From Mycobacterium sp. BK086 (GTDB lineage Bacteria > Actinomycetota > Actinomycetes > Mycobacteriales > Mycobacteriaceae), in the NCBI GenBank assembly GCA_004362315.1, contig SNWL01000008.1:434001-498000 (forward strand): DNA of 64,000 bases, in the 5' to 3' direction. The notes under the pieces are model-generated. The model had not been told where the DNA came from. It saw only the letters and a list, made by a program, of their open reading frames with translations, and searched no databases. Shown here piece by piece: positions 1-7,902 of this stretch. The stretch's first letter is position 1. Every line of letters starts with the position of its first letter. A program made the translations under genes and the position numbers.

Positions 1-1030
1 CCAACGTCAGCGACGCCATCGCCGCACCGATCATCGTCAGCGCCGTCGCCAACACGGCACGCTGCGACCAATACCGCACCGCGACACCGGCCAGCACGCC
101 GAACACCGTCGCTGCCACCGCGGCCGGCAGTTCGGCGATCCCGGCCTTCAGTGGGCCGTACCCGTCGACGAGCTGAAGGAACTGGGAGAGGAAGAAGATG
201 ACGCCCGAAAGGCCAAGGATCGACAGCATATTCGCGATCACGACACCCGAGAACCGGCGATTGGCGAACAGCCGCAGATCGATCAGCGGGTTGGGCGTGG
301 TGAGCTGGCGGCGCACGAACAACGCCAGCGCCGCCGCACCCACCAGGGCCGCCACGACGATATCGGCGTGCAGTCCCTCGGCGGCGCCCTCCTTGGCGGC
401 GTAGACCAGCCCGAGGATGCCGACCAGAGACAGTGCCACCCCGACCAGATCCCACGGTCCGGGTTGTGGGTTGTGCAGTTCCGGGAGCAACACGATGCCG
501 CTCACCAGCAGCACGGCGATCACCGGAACGTTGATCAGGAAGACCGATCCCCACCAGAAGTGCTCGAGCAGCAGCCCGCCGATCACCGGGCCCAGCGCGG
601 TGCCTGCTGAGAACACTGATGCCCAAATACCCACGGCCACAGCGCGTTCCCGGTCGTTGGGAAACAGGGCGCGGATCAGCGCGAGAGTCGAGGGCGCCAG
701 CGCGGCACCGGTGACGCCGAGCAGGGCGCGCGCGGCGATCAGCAGACCAGCGGTCGGGGCGTAGGCGGTCGCCAGCGAGGCGAGTGCGAAAGCGATTGCG
801 CTACCGAGCAATAACTTCTTGTGACCGATGCGATCCCCGAGGCTGCCCATCGTGACCAGAAGACCCGCCAGCACGAAGGAGTAGATGTCGCCGATCCAGA
901 GGGTCTGGGTGTTGGTGGCGTCCAGCTCCCTGCCGATGATCGGGGTGGCGACGGCCAGCGCGGTGCCGTCCACCCCGATGAGGAGCACTCCCAGGGTGAG
1001 CGGAGCCAGGGCCAGCCAACGATGCTTCAT
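1..1030 (-). CDS. MFS multidrug efflux transporter, DHA2 (EmrB/QacA) type, 3' end outside window
   Basis: The reverse strand reads MKHRWLALAPL from an ATG at 1028-1030 and stays open to the window edge, so the C-terminus is missing. The visible 343 residues are mostly hydrophobic segments. The first helix holds GVDGTALAVATPII, the usual opening of 14-helix drug:proton antiporters, and GDRIGHKK at about residues 64-71 is the MFS loop 2-3 signature. GPVIGG in the fifth helix is the antiporter motif C. This matches the DHA2 family (LfrA, EmrB, QacA), which export cationic drugs and dyes across the inner membrane. It starts 5 bp after the stop of the small secreted protein upstream, so the two are probably co-transcribed. 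The substrate cannot be read from sequence. Confidence 0.85.
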   Translation of the reverse strand, partial: MKHRWLALAPLTLGVLLIGVDGTALAVATPIIGRELDATNTQTLWIGDIYSFVLAGLLVTMGSLGDRIGHKKLLLGSAIAFALASLATAYAPTAGLLIAARALLGVTGAALAPSTLALIRALFPNDRERAVAVGIWASVFSAGTALGPVIGGLLLEHFWWGSVFLINVPVIAVLLVSGIVLLPELHNPQPGPWDLVGVALSLVGILGLVYAAKEGAAEGLHADIVVAALVGAAALALFVRRQLTTPNPLIDLRLFANRRFSGVVIANMLSILGLSGVIFFLSQFLQLVDGYGPLKAGIAELPAAVAATVFGVLAGVAVRYWSQRAVLATALTMIGAAMASLTL

Positions 1031-1035
1031 GCGGC

Positions 1036-1341
1036 TTAGACGTGGCAGAAGACGTCGACGTAGGCGGTGGCGAAGGCGTCGCGCTGTTGGCTGCCGTGGT
1101 GCTCGTGGCGGTCCTGGTGCACCGAGATCACGGAGCACTTCTCCAGCGGCACGCTGTCGTCCTTGTTGACGACGACGTGGATGCCCTGTTCGCGCAACTG
1201 GGTGACGGTGTCGCTGGCGGTGACAGTGCCGCCGTCGGTCTCGGGGGTCTCGGCGGCGGCGTGTCCGGCCAGCCCGATGGCGAGGGTGGCGAGGACCGGG
1301 GCGGCCAGGGTGGTCAGTGCGAGCTTGGCGGTGATGGTCAT
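1036..1341 (-). CDS. Small secreted protein with signal peptide
   Basis: This is a 101-residue protein if started at the ATG at 1339-1341 (MTITAKLALTTL). A signal peptide of about 27 residues follows, with an AxA-type end near GHAAA. An in-frame start at 1368 would add nine charged residues before the signal peptide and is less likely. The mature part is His- and Asp-rich (HQDRHEHH) and has two cysteines, one near the middle (LEKCSV) and one at the C-terminus (DVFCHV), which could form a disulfide. I recognise no domain. It precedes the MFS exporter by 5 bp and is probably its operon partner. Confidence 0.6.
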   Translation of the reverse strand: MTITAKLALTTLAAPVLATLAIGLAGHAAAETPETDGGTVTASDTVTQLREQGIHVVVNKDDSVPLEKCSVISVHQDRHEHHGSQQRDAFATAYVDVFCHV

Positions 1342-1407
1342 GCTGATCAAGTTATGGCGCGCAGGCACCCCACAACATCGGGAGAAAGGTGCGTTTGTGC
1401 AGGCAGG

Positions 1408-3039
1408 CTATGGTGCAAATGATGTAGACGCGGCCCTGACCTTGTTCTCGTGGGCCCAGGCCGCGGCGGCGGTGCGCGAGGAGACGCCGAGCTTGACGTA
1501 GATGTTCGCCAGGTGCCGGCCGACGGTCTTTTCGCTGATGAACAGCTGTTTGGACACGTCGCGGTTGGAGGCGCCGGCGGCGACGCCGGCCAGGACTTCG
1601 AGCTCGCGCTTGGTCAGGCCGCCGGGGGCGTCGTCCTGGGGTGCTTCGGCTCGTACCGCGCCGAGCTGTTGGTAGATGGCTGCCGCATTGGCCGCCTCGC
1701 TGGCCGCGCCCTGGGGGTCGCCGATGGCGTGGCGGGCCTGGGCCATCCACTCGTAGACCTGCGCCATCTCATAGCGGCACTGAGTGTTGCGGTAGCGCTT
1801 GAGAGCGTCTTGCAGGACGGGCAGGGCATCTTCGGACTTGCCCTGCTGGACGAGGACGGCGCCGCGGGCGTGGCGCGCCCAGGCGCGGAAGCCGGGGGAG
1901 TCGAATCTCTCTGCGCCGCTTTCCAATTCGGTGCAGTAGCGGTCGGCCTCGTCGGTCTTGGTGCGGGCCAGGGCGATCTCGACGGCGGCGGGCAGCAGTC
2001 GTGTGCGGTTGATTTCGTCCTGCTCGGCGTCCATGCGCATGCGCAGATCGGTGGCGGCGGCGTCGTGCTCGCCGAGGTGGCAGCGCAGCAGCGCCTCACC
2101 GGGCTGGGGGTCTTTGTTGTGCTCTTTGGCCTTCGCGAAGGCTTCCTTGGCGCCGTCGACGTCCCCCTTGCGGCGGCGGAGCTCGCCGAGCTCGTAGTAG
2201 CCCTTCCCGGCGGTGCCGGGGAAGTCGCCGAGCGCGGCGATCGCGTTGGTGAGCCGCTGCTCGACTTCGGCGAAGGTCTGGGTGGCGCTGTGCAGGTCCA
2301 TCTTGTGGACCTCGCAGGTGGTGCCGTACCAGGAGGAGGTGACCTGCGGGCCTTTGCGCCAGACCTCCATGGCCTCGAACCAGGACTTCATGCGGGCAAG
2401 GTCGGCCAGTCGGTGGCATTCGTGGATGACGGCGCAGTAGATGTCGCCGGCCCAGTCGACGGGGACCTGGTCGGCGAGGACGGGCATCATCGCCTCGTCG
2501 AGCTGGGCGAAGGCTTCGGTGGTGCGGGCGAACGGGAGCATGGTGACGCCGCTGGCCGTCGAGCAGAGGGCGTTGAAGCCGGGGTCGTTGAGTCTGGATG
2601 TGACTTCTTCGAGCTGGTGGGCCAGGTCGGCGGCGACGTCGTTGCGGGCTTCATCGATGGCGACCAGGGAGTCGACGTAGAGAAGGTAGGCCAGGATCCG
2701 GTCGTCGGGCTGCTTGTCGTGCAGACGGCGGGCGCGGTTGATCCAGACGCGAGTGATGGTGAGGTCGCCGCCGTTGAACCACTGCAGGGCGACCTCGACG
2801 GCCTTCATGGCGGCGCCGGGGATGTCGTTGGCGGCGTTGAGGCGGTTAAAGGCCTGCTCAGAGAGCTGCATGGAGTGCCGGCCGTGGCCCAGGCGCCAGG
2901 CGGCCAGGCCGAAGGAGGACAGGTCGTCGGTGGTGAGATCGACGGTTCCCTGGGCTGCGGTGAACTGGTCGTAGGCGGAACGCCAGTCGCCATTGGCGTA
3001 CGCGTCGCGTGCGGCGGTGAGGTGATCGTCAGCAGCCAT
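1408..3039 (-). CDS. LuxR-type transcriptional regulator with long helical-repeat (TPR-like) body
   Basis: The 543-residue protein starts at MAADDHLTAARD (ATG 3037-3039). An in-frame start at 3264 exists but gives an unstructured His/Pro/Ser-rich extension. The C-terminal ~65 residues are a LuxR/GerE helix-turn-helix: LTKRELEVLAGVAAG, then SNRDVSKQLFISEKTVGRHL. The rest is rich in Ala, Leu and paired helices (for example AFAKAKEHNKD, AQVYEWMAQARHAIGD), as in tetratricopeptide arrays of large LuxR regulators. I see no N-terminal receiver and no P-loop, so it is neither a response regulator nor a MalT-type ATPase. The signal is unknown. A secreted-protein gene is divergent on its left flank at 3199. 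Confidence 0.8.
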   Translation of the reverse strand: MAADDHLTAARDAYANGDWRSAYDQFTAAQGTVDLTTDDLSSFGLAAWRLGHGRHSMQLSEQAFNRLNAANDIPGAAMKAVEVALQWFNGGDLTITRVWINRARRLHDKQPDDRILAYLLYVDSLVAIDEARNDVAADLAHQLEEVTSRLNDPGFNALCSTASGVTMLPFARTTEAFAQLDEAMMPVLADQVPVDWAGDIYCAVIHECHRLADLARMKSWFEAMEVWRKGPQVTSSWYGTTCEVHKMDLHSATQTFAEVEQRLTNAIAALGDFPGTAGKGYYELGELRRRKGDVDGAKEAFAKAKEHNKDPQPGEALLRCHLGEHDAAATDLRMRMDAEQDEINRTRLLPAAVEIALARTKTDEADRYCTELESGAERFDSPGFRAWARHARGAVLVQQGKSEDALPVLQDALKRYRNTQCRYEMAQVYEWMAQARHAIGDPQGAASEAANAAAIYQQLGAVRAEAPQDDAPGGLTKRELEVLAGVAAGASNRDVSKQLFISEKTVGRHLANIYVKLGVSSRTAAAAWAHENKVRAASTSFAP

Positions 3040-3198
3040 GGGAATCGGGGCTAACGGTAGTCGAGGTGGCGGCGATGTAATGGCTGAACAGTGCGGGTCG
3101 GAGTGGGTTTTCGTGGCGGCTGCAAAGTCTCGTGCTGCAGGTTTACAGGTTGTCGGCATACTGTTGACAGCCGTCGACTGTTGGTAAAGGGGTTGTTC

Positions 3199-3612
3199 AT
3201 GCGCGCTGGGCTTGTCGCCGTGGTGGTGTGCGGTCTTGCTGTGGGGATGGCCCCGGCGGCTCATGCCTCCGACGATCTGCTGAGCGGCACGTTCACCGTG
3301 AAGGGCCCCAACGAGGTGATCGACACCTGGAGCATCTCGAACCTGTGCAACGTGATCGAGCCCGGGTGTCTGGCCAACGTGACGTCACCGCTGATCGAGG
3401 GGAAAGCGGTCTATCAAGGCATGCACACCTGGATGATGCGGATCACCGGTCAGGTGCCGGTGTGCCCGGACAGGTCTAAGACCAAGGGCGCGATGGTCTT
3501 CACCTGGAACTCGCAGACCTTGCAGGGCCAGGTGATGGAGATCCAGCAGGGCAACTGCCAGATGACCCGGCCGGGGCAGACGCAGATGCCGATTACGTTG
3601 GTGCCGGCTTAA
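3199..3612 (+). CDS. Small secreted protein
   Basis: The ATG at 3199 gives a 137-residue precursor with a clear signal peptide (MRAGLVAVVVCGLAVGMAPAAHA, cut before SDDLLSG). The mature part is about 114 residues with four cysteines (SNLCNV, EPGCLAN, PVCPDR, GNCQMT), consistent with two disulfides in a small beta-rich extracellular protein. The composition (GTFTVKGPNEVIDTWSI) resembles small mycobacterial exported proteins of unknown function. An earlier in-frame start at 3091 would bury the signal peptide, so I reject it. It is transcribed divergently from the LuxR-type regulator (160 bp gap), which may control it. Confidence 0.7.
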   Translation: MRAGLVAVVVCGLAVGMAPAAHASDDLLSGTFTVKGPNEVIDTWSISNLCNVIEPGCLANVTSPLIEGKAVYQGMHTWMMRITGQVPVCPDRSKTKGAMVFTWNSQTLQGQVMEIQQGNCQMTRPGQTQMPITLVPA

Positions 3613-3924
3613 GGGGTTGGCCTTTGACTCGCTAGCGAAGTTGCGCTCGTTCGCACGACGGTCGCTTTGGCGGCTGGGCGACACCACGCCGTCAACCGGC
3701 GGTTCTAAAGTGACCCTCCGGCTCACGGTGGTGACAAAGTCTTCGCCGTGGCAGAGCGACGACTTGGAACCGGCGCGCGGCCTGTCAAAACACGACCGAC
3801 GCGCGTCTGTGAGGCCCTAGTCGGATCAGTCTTCGCGCGAGTCACGCAACTTGCGTCCGCCTCCGTGGTTAAGGTCCGGAGCGAAACTAGAAAGTTCTCG
3901 GCCCGACGCGGAGGAGATGCGCGC
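3613..3924. other. Intergenic region upstream of the restriction-like island
   Basis: This 312-bp stretch separates the secreted-protein gene from the methyltransferase gene. An in-frame GTG at 3748 would extend the methyltransferase by 59 residues, but that extension has no ribosome site and looks non-coding. I see no tRNA, integrase remnant or inverted repeat that would mark the left boundary. The island promoter should lie here. GGAGGAG at about 3910-3916 is the ribosome site for the GTG at 3925. Confidence 0.5.
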
Positions 3925-6900
3925 GTGCGATTGACCGCCGATAAGGTCGTGACTTGGACCCTACCTTCCGCCTTGAGTGGAGTGACAACCGAGAAGGTCT
4001 ACTTTGGCCCCGATCCGCACGGGCTCGGTGGATTTCAGGTCGCGGTTGCCGCCACGGAATCCGCACCGTCTAAGCAACTTCTTCGCGACCTCTTCGTCGC
4101 ACGCAAGGGCAAGACCCAGATCCAACTCGTAGTGGCGGTCTTGCATGGCGGCAGAGCTCACTTATTCGGGCCCGACCCGCAAGCGCACGCACTAGACCTT
4201 CCTGTTGAACAGGCGGCGCGCCAGCTTCAGTCGATTCTTTCGGAGGCCGACGTCTTCGCCGCCACCCAACGTTGTTCCGGCTTCCGCAAGTCGAATGACT
4301 CGACGGGCGTTTCGGGCTTCACAAACAACGGGTTGTTCGCGACGCATCACATTCTCCACAACGTTCCGAGTCGCATCGATTGGGAAGACATGCGAAAGGC
4401 GGCTACCCCGCTACTCGACTTGCGCCGTAAGCAGTTGATCGAGACGCTTGGCTTCAAGACGAAAGCAGGTCCAAATGGGACACTCCTGCTAGCGATAGAT
4501 GGCCAGGCGCCGCGTGCCGTCGCAATCTTGCTTGACGATGCGGAACAGTTCGACGCTACGACTGAACGATTTCAGCTGTCACCCGTAGCATTCGGACTTG
4601 CAGTTGCCGCGCGCGCGGAACTTCCGTGGCTGGTGGTCCTGAGGAAGGACCAAATTCGCCTCTACCCGGGCCGTGATGGAGTGGGGGTCGGATCGAAGGG
4701 GCAAGCGGAAACCTATTTTGAAGTTGATCTCTCCACCGTCGACATCGACCACGCCGGGCTGCTGCCGCTGGTTTTCTCAGCCGACGCGCTGAAAGCCGGC
4801 GGAAGCGCTGACCAATTACTACGTGACAGCGCGCGGTATGCCAGCGAGTTAGGTGCGCGTCTCCGTGAGCGGATCTACGACGAAATCGTTCCGCCTGTCG
4901 CCGTAGAGGTGGCGAGGCGCCTGGCGGCGAGCACAGGATTGTCGTTTGACGCCGAAGGTCTTGCTACCGCCTATCGCGTCACGCTTCGGATTCTCTTTCG
5001 TCTGCTTTTCCAGGCGTACGCGGAGGACCGCGGGTTGCTGCCATCCGGTCGCAACGATGGCTTCGACGCGAACAGTCTCAAAACGAATGCTCGGCGTCTC
5101 CTCACGACACAAGCTGCAGACTACGGAGAGGCGGCGACCATCTGGTTTGACCTCGTTCAAGTATGGAATGCAATCGATCAGGGCAATCCGCAGTGGCAAA
5201 TTCCGGCGTACGATGGCGGCCTTTTCTCGACTGATCCTGATCGATCACCGGAGGGCGCCTTGATCAAAGGGATCGAACTTCCGGACAGGGTGCTAGGCCC
5301 AGCGTTGAAGAGCCTCTTGATCGATGTCAACGATGACGGTGTCCTTGGCCCAGTGGATTTCCGCTCTCTTAGTGTTCGTGAGTTCGGCACGATTTACGAG
5401 GGCCTGCTGGAAAGCTCTCTCTCGGTAGCGGAGCAAGACCTCACAGTCGACGAGAACGGCACCTGGGTCCTTGCGACCCACGGCGAGGTCGTCGTACACG
5501 CAGGCTCGGTGTATTTCCATACTGCGTCCGGCGAACGAAAAGCCACCGGCTCGTACTTCACGCCGAAAGTCGTCGTAGACCACCTGATCGAGCGGTCTAT
5601 CGTGCCAGCGCTCTCCGCTCACCTACAGAAGATTGCCGGCCACCTTGCTCAAGGCCACGGTGCAACTGCATCACGCGAGTTCTTCGATTTTCGAGTTGCC
5701 GACCTTGCGATGGGTTCTGGCCATTTCCTCGTGGCCGCAGTCGACAAGATCGAAGCACTGATGCGCACGTTCCTCACCGAACACACAGTCCCCGGAGTCA
5801 CCGAAGAGCTGTTGCGGTTGGCCGGGGTCGCCAGACAGGCTCTGGGTTCTGACGATGTCGCCAAGAGTGAAGTCGACGATGTAGGCCTATTGCGCCGGCA
5901 GGTTGCGCGACGTTGCATCTACGGACTCGACATAAACCCTATGGCCGTCGAACTCGCCCGTCTCGCGTTGTGGATTCATACGTTTGTCCCCGGCCTCCCG
6001 ATGAGCAATCTCGACCATGGGCTTGTTCACGGAAATAGCCTGACCGGCATTGCAACGATCGACGAGGCACTCGACGCGTTGCAGCCAGGCCGGCGGCCGG
6101 GTGAACTGAGCCTATTCGATTCGATCCTTACCGACCAGTTGGTCTCAGCCAAGACGCTTCTTATCGACATCGCGAATGCGAGTGAAGCCAACAAATCCGA
6201 GATCGAAGAAGGAGCCAGGCTTCTGAGCCAAGCGCGCGAAGCTGCCGACACCGCCCGACAGATCTTCGACGCCGCCGTGGCGACACGGATGGGACTGCTC
6301 GCTCCAAACGCGGTAGTGGACGAGCCTTCGCTCTTACGCATGCTGGCTCGCCCAGAGTTGATAGAAGCTGAGCAACAATTGCTTCCAGCGCATCTGCCGT
6401 TTCTCTTCCCCGAGGTTTTTCTGCGAGAGTCGCCGGGATTTGACGCCATCATCGGAAATCCGCCGTGGGACAAGGTTCGCTGGGAAGCTGCCCCGTTTTG
6501 GGCAAGAGTCAGTCCTGGACTAATCGCACTGCCTGATACGCAACGTGATGTGCGGATTGCTGAACTGCGCAGCGAGCGCCCTGTGGAAGCTGCTCGCGAG
6601 GCGGCCGAGATGGTTGAACGTCAACGCTTGCAGGAGTACTTCAAAAAGGCCTTCACTTTGCGGGGAGGCACTCACCTCGAACTCGCGCAGTTGATGCTGG
6701 AGCGCGCCCTAAAATCGGTGCGTCCTACCGGTGGTTTGGGTCTCGTACTTCCACGACAATCGCTTGTACTACCCGGGTGGAAATCGCTGCGCGCGGAGCT
6801 TTTCGATCACCATAGTGTCGCCCTGGTGCAAGCGCTAAACGCGCGCGGCTGGCTCTTTGATGGTTTAGACGGACGATATTCAGTGGTGCTGCTCGCTGCG

Positions 6901-7902
6901 GTGCCCGCATCGGACGAACCTGTTAGCGTCGCGGTTGTCACCTCGCCAGCCGAGCTTCGGGAAATGGAGTCGGATGCGATGATCAAATTGAGTAAGGAGG
7001 AATTGTCGACACTCACAGACTCTATGGTCGTGCCGTGGTTTGACAGTGCAGACGACAGGCTCGTGTTCGACAAGATCCGCGAGTTCCCGCGCTTGTCCGC
7101 TGGCGGTTCTTGGGTCGAGGGGACGCATGATGCGCGGTGGGATTTTCGCGGTTCGGGTCCTGATCATAGTCTCGCAGACTCGACGGAGAATCGCGGCAAT
7201 TGGCAGGTCATGATGACTCGCCACGTGGACGCATTTTCGATCCGCAACACCCCCGCTAAGCAATTTTTAAATAACTTCCAAGGCCTCGCTGCGAAGCGTC
7301 GGGGCATAGTTTTTAGTGGGGGGGACGCCCCGTCTTTTGCACCTGAGCATCCGGTAGTAATCTTCCGGCATCCCAGCACTAGAGACAACACCCGAACACT
7401 AATTGCTGCCGCTCTACCAAATGAGGGGTACTTGTACAACAAGGGCTACGTGCACGCCATTTCCCTTGTGCCGGGTACATCTCCAACAGCATTGATGGCG
7501 CTCATCGGTCTGCTAAATACCAACACCCAAGATTGGTGGGCTCGACGGTTTGTCGATCGTCACGTTACCGCGCCGGTCATTAATAATCTTCCACTACCCA
7601 ATCTGACTGCAGACGAAATTTTCGGGATGGCCGGGCGGTCGGCCGTGCTTCTTAGGAATAACGGTTACACAAAGTTGGGGCCGGGTATCGACGTAGTGGA
7701 GTTCGCGAACTCCTCACAATTTGCGGCGCAGGACCGGGACGACCTGCTCGCGGGATTGGAAGCAACAGTTGCCCGGGGATATGGCCTGTCTCTAGATGAC
7801 CTCGCGATTATCCGGCGAAATTTCAATGCAGAAGGTTTCCCCGATTCAGTTTTCCGGCTTGCATGCAACCTGCTCGTAGCAGGTGGGAAGGCAGCCTCGT
7901 GA
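3925..7902 (+). CDS. Large N6-adenine DNA methyltransferase (Eco57I/PglX/DrmMI-like)
   Basis: This 1325-residue protein starts at the GTG at 3925, eight bases after a strong GGAGGAG. Methyltransferase motifs run in gamma-type order: GSYFTPKVVVDHLI near residue 540, SAM-binding motif I DLAMGSGHFLV near 592-603, YGLDINPMAVELA near 665-680, and catalytic motif IV GNPPWDKV near 842-850. Length and motif spacing match the large single-chain adenine methyltransferases of BREX (PglX), class 1 DISARM (DrmMI) and type IIL/IIG systems. The C-terminal 450 residues probably recognise the DNA target. I see no PD-(D/E)xK nuclease motif at the N-terminus. Its stop overlaps the next start (GTGA), so the PLD-helicase is coupled to it. 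It uses TTA and other AT-rich codons (around 7260-7270) that its neighbours avoid, which suggests transfer. Confidence 0.88.
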   Translation: MRLTADKVVTWTLPSALSGVTTEKVYFGPDPHGLGGFQVAVAATESAPSKQLLRDLFVARKGKTQIQLVVAVLHGGRAHLFGPDPQAHALDLPVEQAARQLQSILSEADVFAATQRCSGFRKSNDSTGVSGFTNNGLFATHHILHNVPSRIDWEDMRKAATPLLDLRRKQLIETLGFKTKAGPNGTLLLAIDGQAPRAVAILLDDAEQFDATTERFQLSPVAFGLAVAARAELPWLVVLRKDQIRLYPGRDGVGVGSKGQAETYFEVDLSTVDIDHAGLLPLVFSADALKAGGSADQLLRDSARYASELGARLRERIYDEIVPPVAVEVARRLAASTGLSFDAEGLATAYRVTLRILFRLLFQAYAEDRGLLPSGRNDGFDANSLKTNARRLLTTQAADYGEAATIWFDLVQVWNAIDQGNPQWQIPAYDGGLFSTDPDRSPEGALIKGIELPDRVLGPALKSLLIDVNDDGVLGPVDFRSLSVREFGTIYEGLLESSLSVAEQDLTVDENGTWVLATHGEVVVHAGSVYFHTASGERKATGSYFTPKVVVDHLIERSIVPALSAHLQKIAGHLAQGHGATASREFFDFRVADLAMGSGHFLVAAVDKIEALMRTFLTEHTVPGVTEELLRLAGVARQALGSDDVAKSEVDDVGLLRRQVARRCIYGLDINPMAVELARLALWIHTFVPGLPMSNLDHGLVHGNSLTGIATIDEALDALQPGRRPGELSLFDSILTDQLVSAKTLLIDIANASEANKSEIEEGARLLSQAREAADTARQIFDAAVATRMGLLAPNAVVDEPSLLRMLARPELIEAEQQLLPAHLPFLFPEVFLRESPGFDAIIGNPPWDKVRWEAAPFWARVSPGLIALPDTQRDVRIAELRSERPVEAAREAAEMVERQRLQEYFKKAFTLRGGTHLELAQLMLERALKSVRPTGGLGLVLPRQSLVLPGWKSLRAELFDHHSVALVQALNARGWLFDGLDGRYSVVLLAAVPASDEPVSVAVVTSPAELREMESDAMIKLSKEELSTLTDSMVVPWFDSADDRLVFDKIREFPRLSAGGSWVEGTHDARWDFRGSGPDHSLADSTENRGNWQVMMTRHVDAFSIRNTPAKQFLNNFQGLAAKRRGIVFSGGDAPSFAPEHPVVIFRHPSTRDNTRTLIAAALPNEGYLYNKGYVHAISLVPGTSPTALMALIGLLNTNTQDWWARRFVDRHVTAPVINNLPLPNLTADEIFGMAGRSAVLLRNNGYTKLGPGIDVVEFANSSQFAAQDRDDLLAGLEATVARGYGLSLDDLAIIRRNFNAEGFPDSVFRLACNLLVAGGKAAS

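Noticed and set aside
1450..3054. Long + strand frame opposite the LuxR-type regulator
   Set aside because: Gly/Val/Asp-rich low-complexity antisense translation of a high-GC gene, without a plausible start or domain.
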